The notes: generated from the sequence alone by a model not told the origin. A DNA stretch of 64,000 nucleotides from Marinobacter sp. S0848L (GCF_023016065.1 NZ_JALKAQ010000015.1:1-64000); one strand, 5' to 3'; positions 50,089 to 60,665 are shown, counted from the first letter of the stretch. A program made the numbers and translations.

Positions 50089-52833
50089 TTGAGTACCCGT
50101 TATCTGGAAAGTTTGTTCAATCCTGACTCCATTGCTGTCATCGGTGCCTCCGAGCGCGCAGACAATCTGGGCGGTATGGTTTTGCGGAACATGCTCGGTG
50201 GCGGCTTCCCGGGGCGCATGGTGGTGGTGAACCAGAGCGACTACGACAACGTTCATGGCGTTCCTTGTGTCGCAAAGGTATCGCAGCTGGATTTCACGCC
50301 CGACCTTGCGATTGTGTGTACTCCGCCTGATACGGTTCCCAAAATGATCCGAAAACTGGGCGAGAGCGGTGTAAGAACGGCAATTGTGATGACTGGCGGT
50401 ATGTCTCGTACCCACAGTAAAACCGGTCAGCCTCTGATGTATTCCGTACGCGACGCCGCAAGAGAAACCGGCATTCGGGTCTTGGGGCCAAACACCATTG
50501 GTCTGATGGTGCCGGCTCGTCATCTGAACGCGACCTATGCGCACATGGGGGCCATTCCCGGGCGTGTGGCGTTTATTGGCCAGTCGGGCACTATTGCCAG
50601 TTCCGTGCTGGACTGGGCATTCGCTCGGGGCGTGGGCTTCTCGTATTTCCTGACTCTGGGCGATGGCATGGATATCGATCATGACGATTTGATCGATTAT
50701 CTTGCGCAGGACAGCCAGACCCGGGCCATTCTGTTACATATTGAAAGCATTCCCAATCCTCGTCGGTTTATGTCTGCGGTTCGGGTTGCTTCCCGCACCA
50801 AGCCGGTTATTGCGGTTAAGTCCGGGCGGGTGCCCGAGTCTGAATGGATTCCCCACGACCTTCCTGCCGGGGTCTCTCACAGTGACCCGATATACGATGC
50901 CATGCTGCAACGGGGCGGTGTGCTGCGCGTTGACGGGTTGGGGCAGATGTTTGATGCACTCGAAACCCTTACCCGCATGCGGCCTTTACGCCGGGAATCT
51001 CTGGCTATTCTCGCGAACGGCGTGGGCCCGGGTGTGTTGGCGGTTGACCGGTTGTCTCACCTGGGAGGAGGGCTGGCGGAGCTGTCTGATACAACCCTTG
51101 AAGAGCTGGGGAAACTATTACCACCTTACTGGACGCGCAAAAACCCCATCGATTTGAACTACGATGCGTCCCCCGAGCTTTATGGGAAAGCGGTTAAAAT
51201 CCTGGCCAAAGACCCGAACATTGCGAATGTTCTGGTGATGTACGCACCAACGCTGGTTCAGGACAGTCTCCAGATTGCCGATGCCGTCGTGCAGGCATCG
51301 AAAGGGACCCGGCTCAATATTTTCACCTGTTGGCTGGGGCATAGTACGGTGATGGATTCCCGAGAGGAGTTTTACCGGGCTGGCTTACCATCATTCTTTA
51401 ACCCGGAAAAAGCCGTTACCGCATTCATGCAGCACGTGAAGCATCAACGGGTACAGAGGCTTTTGAGTGAAACGCCGGAATCGTTCACCGATCACTTTGC
51501 AGACCGGGCGAACACGCGTTCTCTCGTTGCCAAAGCACTTCGCGATGGCCGTAAGCATTTATCCAGCCGTGAAGCCCGGCAGGTGATTCGGGATTACGGC
51601 ATAAACGCCATCGAAACCGTGTATTGCGACGATGTTGAGGAAGTGCTTGAGATGTTTGCGGTAGAACGCCGGCCCATTGATCTGACCGTCGTGCATGAAG
51701 AGGTCTGTTATCCCTTCCTGGAACTGACCCCTACGCAGCGCCGTTATAAAGGCACGATCAAGAATCTGAATAGCGAACAGGCGATTATCGATGGTTGTCG
51801 GTTCCTGATCGAAGAGTACAAGGAACATTTTCCCGATAGTGGCTTCTTGGGCTTTGGCATGCAGCACTCCTATCAGCATATTGGTGGCATAGAGTTCAGC
51901 GTAGGTATCACGCGGGACGAGGTGTTCGGTCCTTTGGTGGTTTGTGGTGCTGCGGGCGCCCAGATTAACATCACCACTGACCGCCAGATTGCCCTGCCGC
52001 CGCTGAATATGGTGCTGGCGCGGGAATTGCTGCGCCGGACCTATATGTACAAACTACTGAAAGAGCACAGTTTGCGGCCCCAGGAAGACATACGGGCGGT
52101 GTCCGAAACACTGGTAAAGCTTTCGCAAATCGTTATCGATATTCCGGAAATACGTGGCTTGGAAATCTCTCCGTTGCTGTTCAACGATCAGGGAGCGATT
52201 GCCGTCAGTATCGCTGTCGATCTGGATGACAAGCCTAGCCGGCCCATTATTCAGGCCTACCCGAGAGAGCTTGAAGAGTGGATTGTGCTGCCTAAATCCG
52301 GGCGGCGAGTCATTATTCGCCCGGTTTTGGCGCAAGATGAGCCGGCGCATCGCGCTTTTCATGAATACCAATCGCCGGAATCGATTCGCTACCGGTTTTT
52401 CCAGTACCGCAAGCACTTCTCCCGTGAAGACGTTGCCCAGATGGTGCAAATCGATTACGACCGGGAGATGGTGTTCATTGCCAATGCCAAAAAAGAAAAC
52501 GGTGAGGGGGAGGAAACGCTCGGCACGGTGCGGGTATGGACCGATGCCGACAATCTTCGCAGTGAATTTGCGGTCATGGTTGATGATCGAATGAAGGGCG
52601 AAGGTTTGGGCGTTGCTTTGATGCAGAAAATGATCGAATACTGCCGAAGCCGGGGCACCATGGAGATGGTCGGAGATGTGCTGCCCGAAAACCGCCCTAT
52701 GCTGCAGCTGGCGGAACAGCTTGGGTTTGACATCAAGTTCAACCCGGTGGAAGAAGTGATGGACTTGAGGCTGGTGTTGAACGAGCCAGAAAAAGACTGG
52801 CAGAAAGAACGGCTGAAAAAGCGGGGGGGCTAA
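50089..52833 (+). CDS. Protein lysine acetyltransferase, NDP-forming acyl-CoA synthetase/GNAT fusion
   Basis: The 914-residue protein has an inactive-type NDP-forming acyl-CoA synthetase unit (about 1-700), starting LFNPDSIAVIGASERADNLGGMV with a CoA-binding fold, then an ATP-grasp-like region. A C-terminal GNAT domain (about 735-895) has the GxGxG-type loop MKGEGLGVALMQKMI. This matches Pat/PatZ (Pka) enzymes that acetylate lysines in acetyl-CoA synthetase and other proteins. It starts with TTG 50089; there is no nearby ATG in frame, and the ribosome site is AGGGAGA. The coding end forms a terminator hairpin. Confidence 0.93.
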   Translation: MSTRYLESLFNPDSIAVIGASERADNLGGMVLRNMLGGGFPGRMVVVNQSDYDNVHGVPCVAKVSQLDFTPDLAIVCTPPDTVPKMIRKLGESGVRTAIVMTGGMSRTHSKTGQPLMYSVRDAARETGIRVLGPNTIGLMVPARHLNATYAHMGAIPGRVAFIGQSGTIASSVLDWAFARGVGFSYFLTLGDGMDIDHDDLIDYLAQDSQTRAILLHIESIPNPRRFMSAVRVASRTKPVIAVKSGRVPESEWIPHDLPAGVSHSDPIYDAMLQRGGVLRVDGLGQMFDALETLTRMRPLRRESLAILANGVGPGVLAVDRLSHLGGGLAELSDTTLEELGKLLPPYWTRKNPIDLNYDASPELYGKAVKILAKDPNIANVLVMYAPTLVQDSLQIADAVVQASKGTRLNIFTCWLGHSTVMDSREEFYRAGLPSFFNPEKAVTAFMQHVKHQRVQRLLSETPESFTDHFADRANTRSLVAKALRDGRKHLSSREARQVIRDYGINAIETVYCDDVEEVLEMFAVERRPIDLTVVHEEVCYPFLELTPTQRRYKGTIKNLNSEQAIIDGCRFLIEEYKEHFPDSGFLGFGMQHSYQHIGGIEFSVGITRDEVFGPLVVCGAAGAQINITTDRQIALPPLNMVLARELLRRTYMYKLLKEHSLRPQEDIRAVSETLVKLSQIVIDIPEIRGLEISPLLFNDQGAIAVSIAVDLDDKPSRPIIQAYPRELEEWIVLPKSGRRVIIRPVLAQDEPAHRAFHEYQSPESIRYRFFQYRKHFSREDVAQMVQIDYDREMVFIANAKKENGEGEETLGTVRVWTDADNLRSEFAVMVDDRMKGEGLGVALMQKMIEYCRSRGTMEMVGDVLPENRPMLQLAEQLGFDIKFNPVEEVMDLRLVLNEPEKDWQKERLKKRGG

Positions 52834-52846
52834 CCCCTCCCGCTTT
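52818..52846. terminator. Terminator hairpin including the stop codon of the acetyltransferase
   Basis: AAAGCGGGGGGG (52818-52829) pairs with the CCCCTCCCGCTTT run (to 52846); the TAA stop at 52831-52833 is in the loop. A tracts on one side and TTT on the other allow use by both this gene and rdgC, which converge here. Confidence 0.7.
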
Positions 52847-52860
52847 AACGTGGGTTCTGC

Positions 52861-53787
52861 TTATTCTTCGACAATGGCGGATCGGTCTTCGCCACCAAGG
52901 GCTTCCAGCAGGCCCGGGATCATCCGCGATAGCTCCAGGGTCATGATGGTAAAGGCCGCGTCGAACTTGGCCACGGCATCGTCTACATCGACATCGTCCA
53001 GTTGCTCCTGCAGTGTCTCACCAAACTTCAACCGGCGAATGCCCAGTTCTTCATCCAGCACTAAGTGCACGTTGTTGTCCCAGGTTACCGCCAGCTTGGT
53101 TACCTGCATGCCGGTTTCCAGATGATTGCGGATTTCGTCGGCCTTCAGGTCCAGGCCCTTGCAGCGAACAACACCGCCGTCTTCGGATGGGTCTTTCAGT
53201 TCACACTCGTTGCCCAGCTCAATGGTGGCGGGCAGGTCGATGGTTTCGGTCAGCCAGCCGGTAAAGGTAAAGGCGGGTGCCTGTTCAACCGCAGGTGGTC
53301 GGACGGGCAGTGAACCGAGCGTTTTTCTGAGCGTCGAGGCCAGATCTTCGGCTTGCTTGGCAGAACCGGCATCGACAACCAGTACGCCGTCTTTCGGGGC
53401 CAGATACGCGTAGCAGCGGCGATTGCGGGAAAAGGCCTGTGGCAGCATCTCCAGCATGACCTGCTCTTTGATTTCGTCTTTTTCTTTGCGGCGAACTTTC
53501 CGGCTCTGCTCGAGTTCAATGGCTTCCGCGCGCTCTTCCACGGCTTCTTTGACCACCGGGCCGGGTAAAATCTTCTCTTCTTTACGCAGGGCAATCAGGT
53601 GGTAGCCGTTGGCGCTGTGCACCAGCAATTCGCCATGCTTACCGAGTGGCGGAACCCAACCCTGACGCATGGTTTCTTGCGGGCCGCAGGGCTTGAACGC
53701 ATCGGCTTGCAGTTTCTCTTCGAGATCTTCAGCCGTAATGTCGAAGGGTTTGGTAAAGCGAAAAACTCGGGCGTTGCGAAACCACAT
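52861..53787 (-). CDS. rdgC: Recombination-associated protein RdgC
   Basis: The 308-residue protein begins MWFRNARVFRFTKPFD and contains GWVPP, SANGYHLIALRKEEKILPG, VTWDNNVHLVLDEELGIRRLKF and other segments diagnostic of RdgC. It forms a dimeric ring on DNA and restrains RecA. Length is normal (about 303). Single gene, minus strand. Confidence 0.95.
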   Translation of the reverse strand: MWFRNARVFRFTKPFDITAEDLEEKLQADAFKPCGPQETMRQGWVPPLGKHGELLVHSANGYHLIALRKEEKILPGPVVKEAVEERAEAIELEQSRKVRRKEKDEIKEQVMLEMLPQAFSRNRRCYAYLAPKDGVLVVDAGSAKQAEDLASTLRKTLGSLPVRPPAVEQAPAFTFTGWLTETIDLPATIELGNECELKDPSEDGGVVRCKGLDLKADEIRNHLETGMQVTKLAVTWDNNVHLVLDEELGIRRLKFGETLQEQLDDVDVDDAVAKFDAAFTIMTLELSRMIPGLLEALGGEDRSAIVEE

Positions 53788-53885
53788 GGGGTTTATGTCC
53801 TTGCTAATTGTTTGGGGCGTTTAGGAAAAAGGGGAGGATAATACGGCTACCGGCAGGCAGCCGTAAAGTTACCGGTAAGGCATGT

Positions 53886-54086
53886 TTAGATTTGCAGTAT
53901 CTCGACCACGACCGTTTTAATTACAAAACCGATAACGCCGGTGCCGAGGACTGCAAATAATGCAATGGTGCCGAATCTTCCCGCTTGTGATTTTTTGGCA
54001 AGATCCCAAACAATGAATCCCATCCAGCCAATAAGGCCCGTCACCAGAACCGCCATTGCGATCTGGGAGAATACTGCTTCGTTCAT
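53886..54086 (-). CDS. DUF2788-like small membrane protein
   Basis: The 66-residue protein has two membrane segments (about 8-27 and 38-62) linked by the short positive loop LAKKSQAGRFG. The layout and the conserved KSQAGRFG match the DUF2788 family as I recall it. Function unknown. It is read from ATG 54086; the gene upstream on the same strand is yaaA's 3' neighbour region with 42 bp between, so it could share its transcript. Confidence 0.75.
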   Translation of the reverse strand: MNEAVFSQIAMAVLVTGLIGWMGFIVWDLAKKSQAGRFGTIALFAVLGTGVIGFVIKTVVVEILQI

Positions 54087-54128
54087 GCTTACTCCGATAT
54101 CAACAGAAATGTACGAGTGCGAGAATGA

Positions 54129-54902
54129 TCAGCTCTGTTCATCGCGCAAGAAAACCCAGTTGTTTTTATCGGATTGTTCTTCACTGAAGTAATAACCATC
54201 CAGGTCAAAGCCTTTGAGGCTTTCGGATTGCGTGATGCGGTTTTGGATGGCGTAGCGGCACATCAAACCGCGCGCTTTTTTGGCATAGAAACTGATGATC
54301 TTGTACTTGCCGTTCTTGAAGTCTTTAAACTGAGGCGTGATCAGCTGGCCCTGCAAATTCTTCTTCTGAATACTTTTGAAGTATTCGTTAGATGCGAGAT
54401 TTACGAGCACCTGATCGTCTTTCTCCAGCAGAATGTTAACGGCTGATGTTAGTTTGTCGCCCCAGAACGCATAAAGATCTTTGCCACGCTGGTTCTCGAA
54501 TTTGGTGCCCATTTCAAGACGGTATGGCTGCATCAGGTCCAGCGGTTTGAGCAAACCATAGAGGCCAGACAGTATTCGTAAATGTTTCTGGGCAAAGATG
54601 AAGTCGTCTTCGCTAAAGCTTTCGGCATCCAGCCCGGTGTACACGTCACCTTTAAACGCCAGTACGGCTTGGCGCGCGTTCTCGGGCGAAAAAGGGGTAT
54701 GCCAATTGCGGAAGCGATCGGCGTTGAGTTGGCCCAGTTTATCGCTGATGCTCATCAGGTTGCTGATCTGATGCGGTTCCAGTTCCTTCAGTTGATCAAT
54801 CAGTTCACACGCATCGTCCAGGTAGTCCGGTTCGGAGTAGGTTTCTGTAGCCAGAGGGCTCTCGTAATCCAGAGTTTTAGCGGGAGAGATGATCATCAAC
54901 AT
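54129..54902 (-). CDS. yaaA: Peroxide stress protein YaaA
   Basis: The 257-residue protein begins [16 protein letters not shown] and has [27 protein letters not shown] and [12 protein letters not shown], all typical of YaaA (DUF328). E. coli YaaA (258 residues) limits iron and so protects against peroxide damage. I use ATG 54902, with AAGGAT 9 bp upstream, over the longer frame that runs into the glutaredoxin gene. It lies 13 bp after the end of the glutaredoxin-like gene. Confidence 0.95.
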   Translation of the reverse strand: MLMIISPAKTLDYESPLATETYSEPDYLDDACELIDQLKELEPHQISNLMSISDKLGQLNADRFRNWHTPFSPENARQAVLAFKGDVYTGLDAESFSEDDFIFAQKHLRILSGLYGLLKPLDLMQPYRLEMGTKFENQRGKDLYAFWGDKLTSAVNILLEKDDQVLVNLASNEYFKSIQKKNLQGQLITPQFKDFKNGKYKIISFYAKKARGLMCRYAIQNRITQSESLKGFDLDGYYFSEEQSDKNNWVFLRDEQS

Positions 54903-54915
54903 GTTAGCGGATCCT

Positions 54916-55149
54916 TTATTGCAAAAACGTGAGTAGCTGGGCTTGGGTAAAGGGCCAGCCAAGTTCGGTGCCGGTGTCTTGCCGGCGCAGAACCGGGATA
55001 CGAGTACCGTACCGTTCAACTAACGCTTCGGATTGGGCGATATCCACCACATCCACGGGAATCGGCTCCGGCATCGGGGTGTTCACCAGGAGCGCCTCGG
55101 CCAATTCACACAGGTGGCAGTTGGATGTGGTGTAGAAGATCAGTTCCAT
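54916..55149 (-). CDS. Glutaredoxin-like protein (DUF836 type)
   Basis: The 77-residue thioredoxin-fold protein has a CHLC active site (Cys11, Cys14) near [15 protein letters not shown] and a cis-proline in TRIPVLRR. It starts at ATG 55149, whose A is shared with the last base of the yciK stop codon (TAATG), so translation is coupled. Likely a small thiol-disulfide oxidoreductase; partner unknown. Confidence 0.85.
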   Translation of the reverse strand: MELIFYTTSNCHLCELAEALLVNTPMPEPIPVDVVDIAQSEALVERYGTRIPVLRRQDTGTELGWPFTQAQLLTFLQ

Positions 55150-55901
55150 TAGTTTTTCGGCTGTGCGTCAATTTGCTGGCCGGTGACACCTTCGCTGTCT
55201 TTCCCCATCAAGTAGAGATAAACAGGCATAAGCTGTTCCGGCTCTGGGTTTTTCTTCGGGTCTTCCGCAGGGTACGCGAGCACGCGCATTCCTGTGCGGG
55301 TCGCGCCCGGGTTCAGGCTGTTCACGCGAATGTTGTTGCGCTCGTCGTCCAGCTCGTCGGCCAATAATTGGGAAAGCCCTTCTACGGCGAACTTCGATAC
55401 CGCATAGGCACCCCAGTAGGCGCGTGCCTGGCGGCCGACACCGGAAGAAGTGAAGATCATGGAGGCTGCGTCTGACTGCCTGAGCAGAGGAATCATCGCC
55501 CGGCTAAGCATGAACGGTGCCGTGGCGTTAACCTGCATAACTTTGTTCCAGGTTTCCGGGTCATACAGCTCTACCGGGCTCCGTGCGCCCAGAACGCCTG
55601 CGTTGTGGAGCAGGCCGTCGAGGCGCCCGAAGTTTTCTTCGATGGTCATCGCCAGTTCTTCGTAATCTTTCATGGCGGCACCTTCGAAGTTCATTGGAAC
55701 CAGTGCAGACTGAGGGTGCCCGGCGGCCTCGATTTCGTCGTACACTTCTTCCAGCCGGGACAAGGTGCGCCCCACCAGAATGACGGTGGCACCATGGGCC
55801 GCATAAGCTTTTGCGGCCGCCCGGCCGATGCCGCTGCCAGCGCCGGTAACCATGATAATGCGGTTTTTTAGAAGATCGGCGGGTGCCTGGTAATCATGCA
55901 T
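55149..55901 (-). CDS. yciK: YciK family short-chain dehydrogenase
   Basis: The 250-residue SDR has the glycine motif VTGAGSGIGRA (about residues 18-28), the NNAG-type variant HNAGVLG, catalytic Ser in FTSSGVGRQ and Tyr/Lys in YWGAYAVSKFA. The start MHDYQAPADLLKNR is typical of YciK. ATG 55901 is taken over the longer frame. It belongs to a minus-strand run ubiG-mupP-yciK known from Pseudomonas. Substrate unknown. Confidence 0.9.
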   Translation of the reverse strand: MHDYQAPADLLKNRIIMVTGAGSGIGRAAAKAYAAHGATVILVGRTLSRLEEVYDEIEAAGHPQSALVPMNFEGAAMKDYEELAMTIEENFGRLDGLLHNAGVLGARSPVELYDPETWNKVMQVNATAPFMLSRAMIPLLRQSDAASMIFTSSGVGRQARAYWGAYAVSKFAVEGLSQLLADELDDERNNIRVNSLNPGATRTGMRVLAYPAEDPKKNPEPEQLMPVYLYLMGKDSEGVTGQQIDAQPKN

Positions 55902-55966
55902 AACCTGTCTCCGATATCTGGCCAATTCCAGCCACATTGTGGCCAGTCAATGAAATAATGTGAGCG

Positions 55967-56632
55967 CTATTGTAACAGCTTTGCCAAGTCGCTGACGGTA
56001 TCGGCGATGGCGTCGGCTTGCCACAGATCAACGGTTTCCGGTTCTTCAATGTAACCGTACCTAACGGCAATGGTGTACATGCCCGCGTTACGGCCGGCTT
56101 CTATATCCCGTACGTGGTCACCTACGTAGATAGCCTGTTCCGGAGCCGCATTGATTTCTTTGCAGGCCAAAAACATGGGTTCCGGATGAGGCTTGCGCTC
56201 GGTTACGTGATCCGGGCAAATCAGGGTTGCGCACCGTTCCTGCAGGCCAAGCGCCTCAATCAGCGGCGCTGCAAATCGTACCGGCTTATTGGTAACGATA
56301 CCCCAGGGAATGTCTCTGGCTTCGAGGTTCAGCAACAGCTCATTCATGCCTTCAAATAGGGTGGTTTCGACGGCTACACCCGCTTCGTACAGGTCCAGAA
56401 AGGCTGTGTGCTTGTCCAGATAGCCTTCATGCTCGGGCTCCAGATTAAAGCCGAGGCGGACCATGGCGCGAGCACCGTTGGAGACCGACCTGCGAATATA
56501 CTCCGCCGCGAGGGGCTCCAGTTCGTGCTGTTGGCGCAATTGGTTAAGGCAGCGAATGAAATCCGGTGCGGTATCAATCAAAGTGCCGTCCAGATCAAAC
56601 AGCACTGCCGAGGGAGGCTGTTTAATCTTCAC
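55967..56632 (-). CDS. mupP: N-acetylmuramic acid 6-phosphate phosphatase MupP (or phosphoglycolate phosphatase)
   Basis: The 221-residue HAD hydrolase has the nucleophile motif [10 protein letters not shown], the threonine loop GIVTNKP, the lysine in ERKPHPEP and the acidic pair [11 protein letters not shown]. In Pseudomonas the gene between ubiG and yciK encodes MupP of the peptidoglycan recycling pathway that feeds UDP-MurNAc synthesis, and the same order here favours MupP over Gph. GTG 56632 has AAGGA 5 bp upstream and overlaps ubiG by 11 bp; ATG 56647 is the alternative. Confidence 0.85.
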   Translation of the reverse strand: MKIKQPPSAVLFDLDGTLIDTAPDFIRCLNQLRQQHELEPLAAEYIRRSVSNGARAMVRLGFNLEPEHEGYLDKHTAFLDLYEAGVAVETTLFEGMNELLLNLEARDIPWGIVTNKPVRFAAPLIEALGLQERCATLICPDHVTERKPHPEPMFLACKEINAAPEQAIYVGDHVRDIEAGRNAGMYTIAVRYGYIEEPETVDLWQADAIADTVSDLAKLLQ

Positions 56633-57338
56633 GGATATCCTTGGCATGCATCAGGTAATTGACGTCTACATCACGGCCAAGCTTGTAACTTTTGGTGATG
56701 GGATTGTAGGTCATACCGGTGAGTTCGCGGATGTCCAGACCAGCCTGACGCAGATAATCCGACATCTCCGAAGGACGGATGAATTTGTTCCATTCATGGG
56801 TGCCCTTGGGAAGCATGTTCATGATGTACTCGGCGCCGACTATGGCAAACAGGAACGATTTGGGGTTCCGGTTAATGGTAGACACAAACAAGTGGCCACC
56901 CGGTCGTAACATGGCAGCACAGGACTGAATCACTGAGGCGGGGTTGGGGACGTGCTCAAGCATTTCCAGACAGGTAACCGCATCGTACTGACCGGCATGC
57001 TCCGGGTCTTTGGCCAGTGCTTCGATGGTGGTCTGGCGGTAGTCGACTTTCACGCCGGATTCCAAACCGTGCAGTTTAGCGACCTGCAAGGGCGCTTCGC
57101 CCATGTCGATTCCGGTCACGTGGGCACCGCGAAGTGCCATGCCTTCGGACAACAAACCACCACCGCAGCCTACGTCCAGCACGCGTTTTCCGGCTAGGGA
57201 AACCCGTTCGTCAATGAAGTTCAGACGCAGAGGGTTAATATCATGCAGTGGCTTGAATTCACTGGTCGGATCCCACCAGCGACTGGCGAGCGCTTCAAAC
57301 TTGGCAATCTCGTTCTGATCTACGTTTTGGTTGCTCAT
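56622..57338 (-). CDS. ubiG: 3-demethylubiquinone/2-polyprenyl-6-hydroxyphenol methylase UbiG
   Basis: The 238-residue methyltransferase has [13 protein letters not shown] as SAM motif I, the preceding [10 protein letters not shown], and [11 protein letters not shown]. Both O-methylations of ubiquinone synthesis are performed by UbiG. The N-terminus [20 protein letters not shown] is diagnostic. It overlaps mupP and is preceded on the same strand by the TRZ/ATZ deaminase gene 18 bp upstream. Confidence 0.95.
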   Translation of the reverse strand: MSNQNVDQNEIAKFEALASRWWDPTSEFKPLHDINPLRLNFIDERVSLAGKRVLDVGCGGGLLSEGMALRGAHVTGIDMGEAPLQVAKLHGLESGVKVDYRQTTIEALAKDPEHAGQYDAVTCLEMLEHVPNPASVIQSCAAMLRPGGHLFVSTINRNPKSFLFAIVGAEYIMNMLPKGTHEWNKFIRPSEMSDYLRQAGLDIRELTGMTYNPITKSYKLGRDVDVNYLMHAKDIRED

Positions 57339-57356
57339 GCTTGCCCCTGAGAAAAA

Positions 57357-58685
57357 TTAACTGAGAATATGTTGTTGCCAATCGCGAACCCGAAGCATCA
57401 GGTCCGGGACATCAATTCGGGTTAACCGGCCGTCCTGCAATTGCGGCACGCCGTGGATCCAGCTATGGCTCACGGCCCGGCCATGGTTGCTGTAAACCAA
57501 ATGCGAGGCGGGGTCGTAGACCGGCTGAATGAACGGGTCACTGAGGTCTACCGCAATCAAGTCCGCTAACTTGCCGGCGACCAGGGAACCAAGTTCCTGT
57601 TCCCGGCCAAGGGCGCGGGCGCCGTTCAGGGTCGCCATTTCCACAGCCGTGTGAGCCGACAGGGCGGTGGCATCGTCCGCAACGGCCTTGGCCAACATGG
57701 CAGCCGTTTTCAGTTCACTAAACAGATCCAGGTCGTTGTTACTGGCTGCGCCATCGGTACCAATAGTGACGTTCAGGCCGCGATCGATCAGCGTCTGAAC
57801 CGGACACATGCCGCTGGCGAGTTTCAAATTCGACTCCGGGCAGTGAACAATGTGACCACCGGTTTTCGCTAACAGATCCAGATCGGCTTCGTTCAGCTGG
57901 GTCATGTGCACGTATTGGCTGTTGCTACCCAGCACACCCAGATCCGCCATGCGGTCAGTTGGCCGTTTACCGGTTAGTTTTAAAGCTTCGTCCACCTCAA
58001 ACGCAGTTTCGTGCAAATGCATCTGAATGGCTGCGCCGGTTTGTTGAGACAGCTCAACGGCAGCCGCCAAAGGCTGGTCCGAAATGGTATAGGGCGCGTG
58101 GGGGCCAATGGCAGGCATGATAAATTCATCGCTGCGCCACTGCGCGATCAATTCCGCGCCTTTGGCCAGATAGTCGTCCGGGCCCGAGCCCCACATGGTG
58201 GGCATGTCGATCAGCGGGAAGCACACCTGGGCGCGCATGCCGATGTCGTGGGCGGCCTGAGCTGTGGCTTCCGGGAAGAAATACATATCGGAGAAGGTGG
58301 TGGTACCGGTGCGCAGCATTTCAGCCATCGCCAGTCGGCTGCCATCCTGAACAAACTGCTCACAAACAAATTGCCCCTCGGCGGGCCAGATGTGTTCATT
58401 CAGCCAGGTCATAAGCGGCAGATCGTCGGCCATGCCACGGAATAGGGACATAGCGGTGTGGCCATGGAGATTGATTAAGCCGGGCAGCACAACATGATTC
58501 GGAAGATCAATGGTTTCCCGTGTGCGGAACGTTTGGTCTGCCTCGGATTGCGGGAGCACAGCCGCAATTCGACTGCCTTGTAGTATGACGGCCTGATGGT
58601 CCAGTACAACGCCAAAAGGTTCGATTGGAATCAGCCAGCGGGCGTTGATTCGGGTATCGGCTGTGATGATGGTATTTGCCGTCAT
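57357..58685 (-). CDS. TRZ/ATZ family amidohydrolase (methylthioadenosine/S-adenosylhomocysteine deaminase-like)
   Basis: The 442-residue enzyme has the amidohydrolase metal motifs LHGHTAMSLF, MHLHETAFE, an upstream GPHAPYT and GTDGAASNNDLDLF. This set matches the MtaD/5'-deoxyadenosine/SAH deaminase group. Its neighbour on the other strand is mtnA, which takes methylthioribose 1-phosphate in methionine salvage, so an MTA-deaminating role fits: MTA to methylthioinosine, then phosphorolysis. ATG 58685 is used; AGG lies upstream. Divergent from mtnA across 171 bp. Confidence 0.87.
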   Translation of the reverse strand: MTANTIITADTRINARWLIPIEPFGVVLDHQAVILQGSRIAAVLPQSEADQTFRTRETIDLPNHVVLPGLINLHGHTAMSLFRGMADDLPLMTWLNEHIWPAEGQFVCEQFVQDGSRLAMAEMLRTGTTTFSDMYFFPEATAQAAHDIGMRAQVCFPLIDMPTMWGSGPDDYLAKGAELIAQWRSDEFIMPAIGPHAPYTISDQPLAAAVELSQQTGAAIQMHLHETAFEVDEALKLTGKRPTDRMADLGVLGSNSQYVHMTQLNEADLDLLAKTGGHIVHCPESNLKLASGMCPVQTLIDRGLNVTIGTDGAASNNDLDLFSELKTAAMLAKAVADDATALSAHTAVEMATLNGARALGREQELGSLVAGKLADLIAVDLSDPFIQPVYDPASHLVYSNHGRAVSHSWIHGVPQLQDGRLTRIDVPDLMLRVRDWQQHILS

Positions 58686-58856
58686 TAACCTGCCTTGGAG
58701 GGTCGGGGGCACAGTCTCTGTATGCCGGGAAATTCAACTAGGAAGTATAGCGAGCCGCCACCGGCAGAACTACCCCGCTTGTGGTGCCAATGGAGGTATA
58801 AAGCCCGATCTAACGCGTTATACTGCGGTTTTTCAGGCACGCATCCGGAGCAAATC

Positions 58857-59912
58857 ATGGCAAACACCACAGACCAACGATCGTTGGGGACTCAACCTGT
58901 CCGTTGGCACGGCGACCGTTTAGAGCTATTGGATCAGCGGCTGCTGCCCACCGATGAGCGCTGGATCACAGCGGATAGCGCAGCTTCGGTTGCCCAAAGC
59001 ATTACGGATATGGTGGTTCGTGGCGCTCCGGCCATCGGAATCAGTGCGGCTTACGGCGTTGCATTAGCAGCGCGTCATGCCCGCGGTGATCAATGGCAGC
59101 TTGAAGTGGAGCAGTCGATTGATCAGTTAGCAAAATCTCGGCCGACAGCGGTGAACCTGTTCTGGGCATTGCAGCGAATGGAAAAGGTGTTTCGGGCATG
59201 CTCGGCGCTGGAGGAGGCGGTTAAACGATTGGCCGACGAAGCGATGTTGATTCACCAGGAGGATATCGCGGCGAATCTGGCGATGGCGGATCATGCGCTG
59301 AAGGTCATGAACCCCGCACAGCCGATAGGCGTGCTAACCCACTGCAATACCGGGGCTTTGGCAACCGGAGGGTATGGCACGGCGCTTGGTGTTATTCGCC
59401 GCCTGCACGCGCGCAACATGCTGGAGCAAGTGTATGCAGATGAAACCCGGCCCTGGCTTCAGGGTAGTCGTCTGACCGCTTGGGAGCTTAGCCGCGAGGA
59501 GATTCCAGTGACGTTGAACGCCGACGGTGCAGCGGCAGCCATTCTTGCCAGTGGTAAGGTCAGTTGGGTGGTTGTGGGCGCAGACCGGATTACCGCGAAC
59601 GGGGATGTGGCGAACAAAATCGGCACCTACAGTTTGGCGGTTTTGGCTCGTTATCACGGCGTTGGGTTTATGGTTGTTGCGCCATCCAGCACGGTGGACA
59701 TGGCCCTGGCCGAGGGCGGGCAGATCCCGATTGAAGAACGCGAAGGTACAGAAGTGCGGGAAATTCGCGGGATTCCGCTAGCGCCAGCCGGAGTGGATGT
59801 GTTCAACCCGGTGTTTGATGTGACACCGGCCAGCCTGATTGACGCGATTGTGACGGAAAAGGGGGCGGTTCTTAAGCCGGATGTTGCCGGTATGAAAGCG
59901 TTATTTACCTGA
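58857..59912 (+). CDS. mtnA: S-methyl-5-thioribose-1-phosphate isomerase
   Basis: The 351-residue protein has [20 protein letters not shown], the catalytic cysteine in [16 protein letters not shown] and the aspartate in [18 protein letters not shown], diagnostic of MtnA of methionine salvage. ATG 58857 has CCGGAG 6 bp upstream, so the longer upstream frame is leader. A TATACT-type -10 box lies at 58819-58824. Its 3' end overlaps the XRE regulator gene on the other strand by 12 bp. Confidence 0.95.
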   Translation: MANTTDQRSLGTQPVRWHGDRLELLDQRLLPTDERWITADSAASVAQSITDMVVRGAPAIGISAAYGVALAARHARGDQWQLEVEQSIDQLAKSRPTAVNLFWALQRMEKVFRACSALEEAVKRLADEAMLIHQEDIAANLAMADHALKVMNPAQPIGVLTHCNTGALATGGYGTALGVIRRLHARNMLEQVYADETRPWLQGSRLTAWELSREEIPVTLNADGAAAAILASGKVSWVVVGADRITANGDVANKIGTYSLAVLARYHGVGFMVVAPSSTVDMALAEGGQIPIEEREGTEVREIRGIPLAPAGVDVFNPVFDVTPASLIDAIVTEKGAVLKPDVAGMKALFT

Positions 59913-60665
59913 CGACGGCTCGGAGTTATCAGGATTTCGGGGCTGAAGACCAGCTTTTAGCTCCGCTACTTCCATTTCTTGCTGCTCGACGAAATGCATC
60001 GACATTTCAAAACTGTTGCGGGTGAATTCCAGAACCTTTCTGAAACCTTCATCCGACAGGTTTCGGGCGTTGTCGTGACGACGGAAAATATTGATGAATT
60101 CCCGTTCCCGTTCGAACTGTAGGGGAATGCGGCCAATTCCCCAATCGTTCAATATCTGCCAGACCTCGGGGTTGTAGTTCCGGGTGGTACGCATGATGAA
60201 CGGGATGGGATCGTTGCGGGCAACCAAGGCCGCAAACCGCAAGATCAGCTCGAAGGACAGGGTGGCAGTGCCGTTCTCGATGGCTTCCAGCAGAGACTTG
60301 TCTTTAAGATTCAGTGCGTCACTCATTTCGGAAAGCGTCAGCCCGGCCACTTCCCGAATGTCTTTGAGGGATTGGCCAGTGGCCAGCATGGCCCTGAGCT
60401 GGTCCTGAGAATTGACCAGTACCCGGCCCACTTTCAGGGATGTATCGGTTGCCCGAGCGCCGAGTTTAAGGGCCGAGCCGGTAAAACCGACGATGCGATC
60501 CAAAATCCGGTCAGAGGATTTGGTGCGCGCATCGGGAGCTGGTGCCATGCTCTCGGCTTCTTCCATAGAGCGCATCGCGTGCAGAGCATCCAATAACATG
60601 CTCTGGAATACCTGAGCCTTCTTATTATTCTCTTTCTGGCCTTCGGAAGGCGCCTTGTCAGCCAT
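59901..60665 (-). CDS. XRE-family helix-turn-helix protein
   Basis: The 254-residue protein has a charged N-terminal part (about 1-75), then an XRE-type HTH (about 97-150) reading [35 protein letters not shown]. The C-terminal part is helical and ends in a Ser/Pro tail; no ligand domain is recognised. ATG 60665 lies 5 bp after the prc stop codon on the same strand, so it is probably co-transcribed with prc. The longer frame upstream overlaps prc and is unlikely. Confidence 0.8.
   Translation of the reverse strand: MADKAPSEGQKENNKKAQVFQSMLLDALHAMRSMEEAESMAPAPDARTKSSDRILDRIVGFTGSALKLGARATDTSLKVGRVLVNSQDQLRAMLATGQSLKDIREVAGLTLSEMSDALNLKDKSLLEAIENGTATLSFELILRFAALVARNDPIPFIMRTTRNYNPEVWQILNDWGIGRIPLQFEREREFINIFRRHDNARNLSDEGFRKVLEFTRNSFEMSMHFVEQQEMEVAELKAGLQPRNPDNSEPSSGK

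Noticed and set aside
55967..56647. Annotating the HAD phosphatase simply as phosphoglycolate phosphatase.
   Set aside because: The motifs fit both, but the ubiG-mupP-yciK order known from Pseudomonas favours MupP. Only an assay can settle it.
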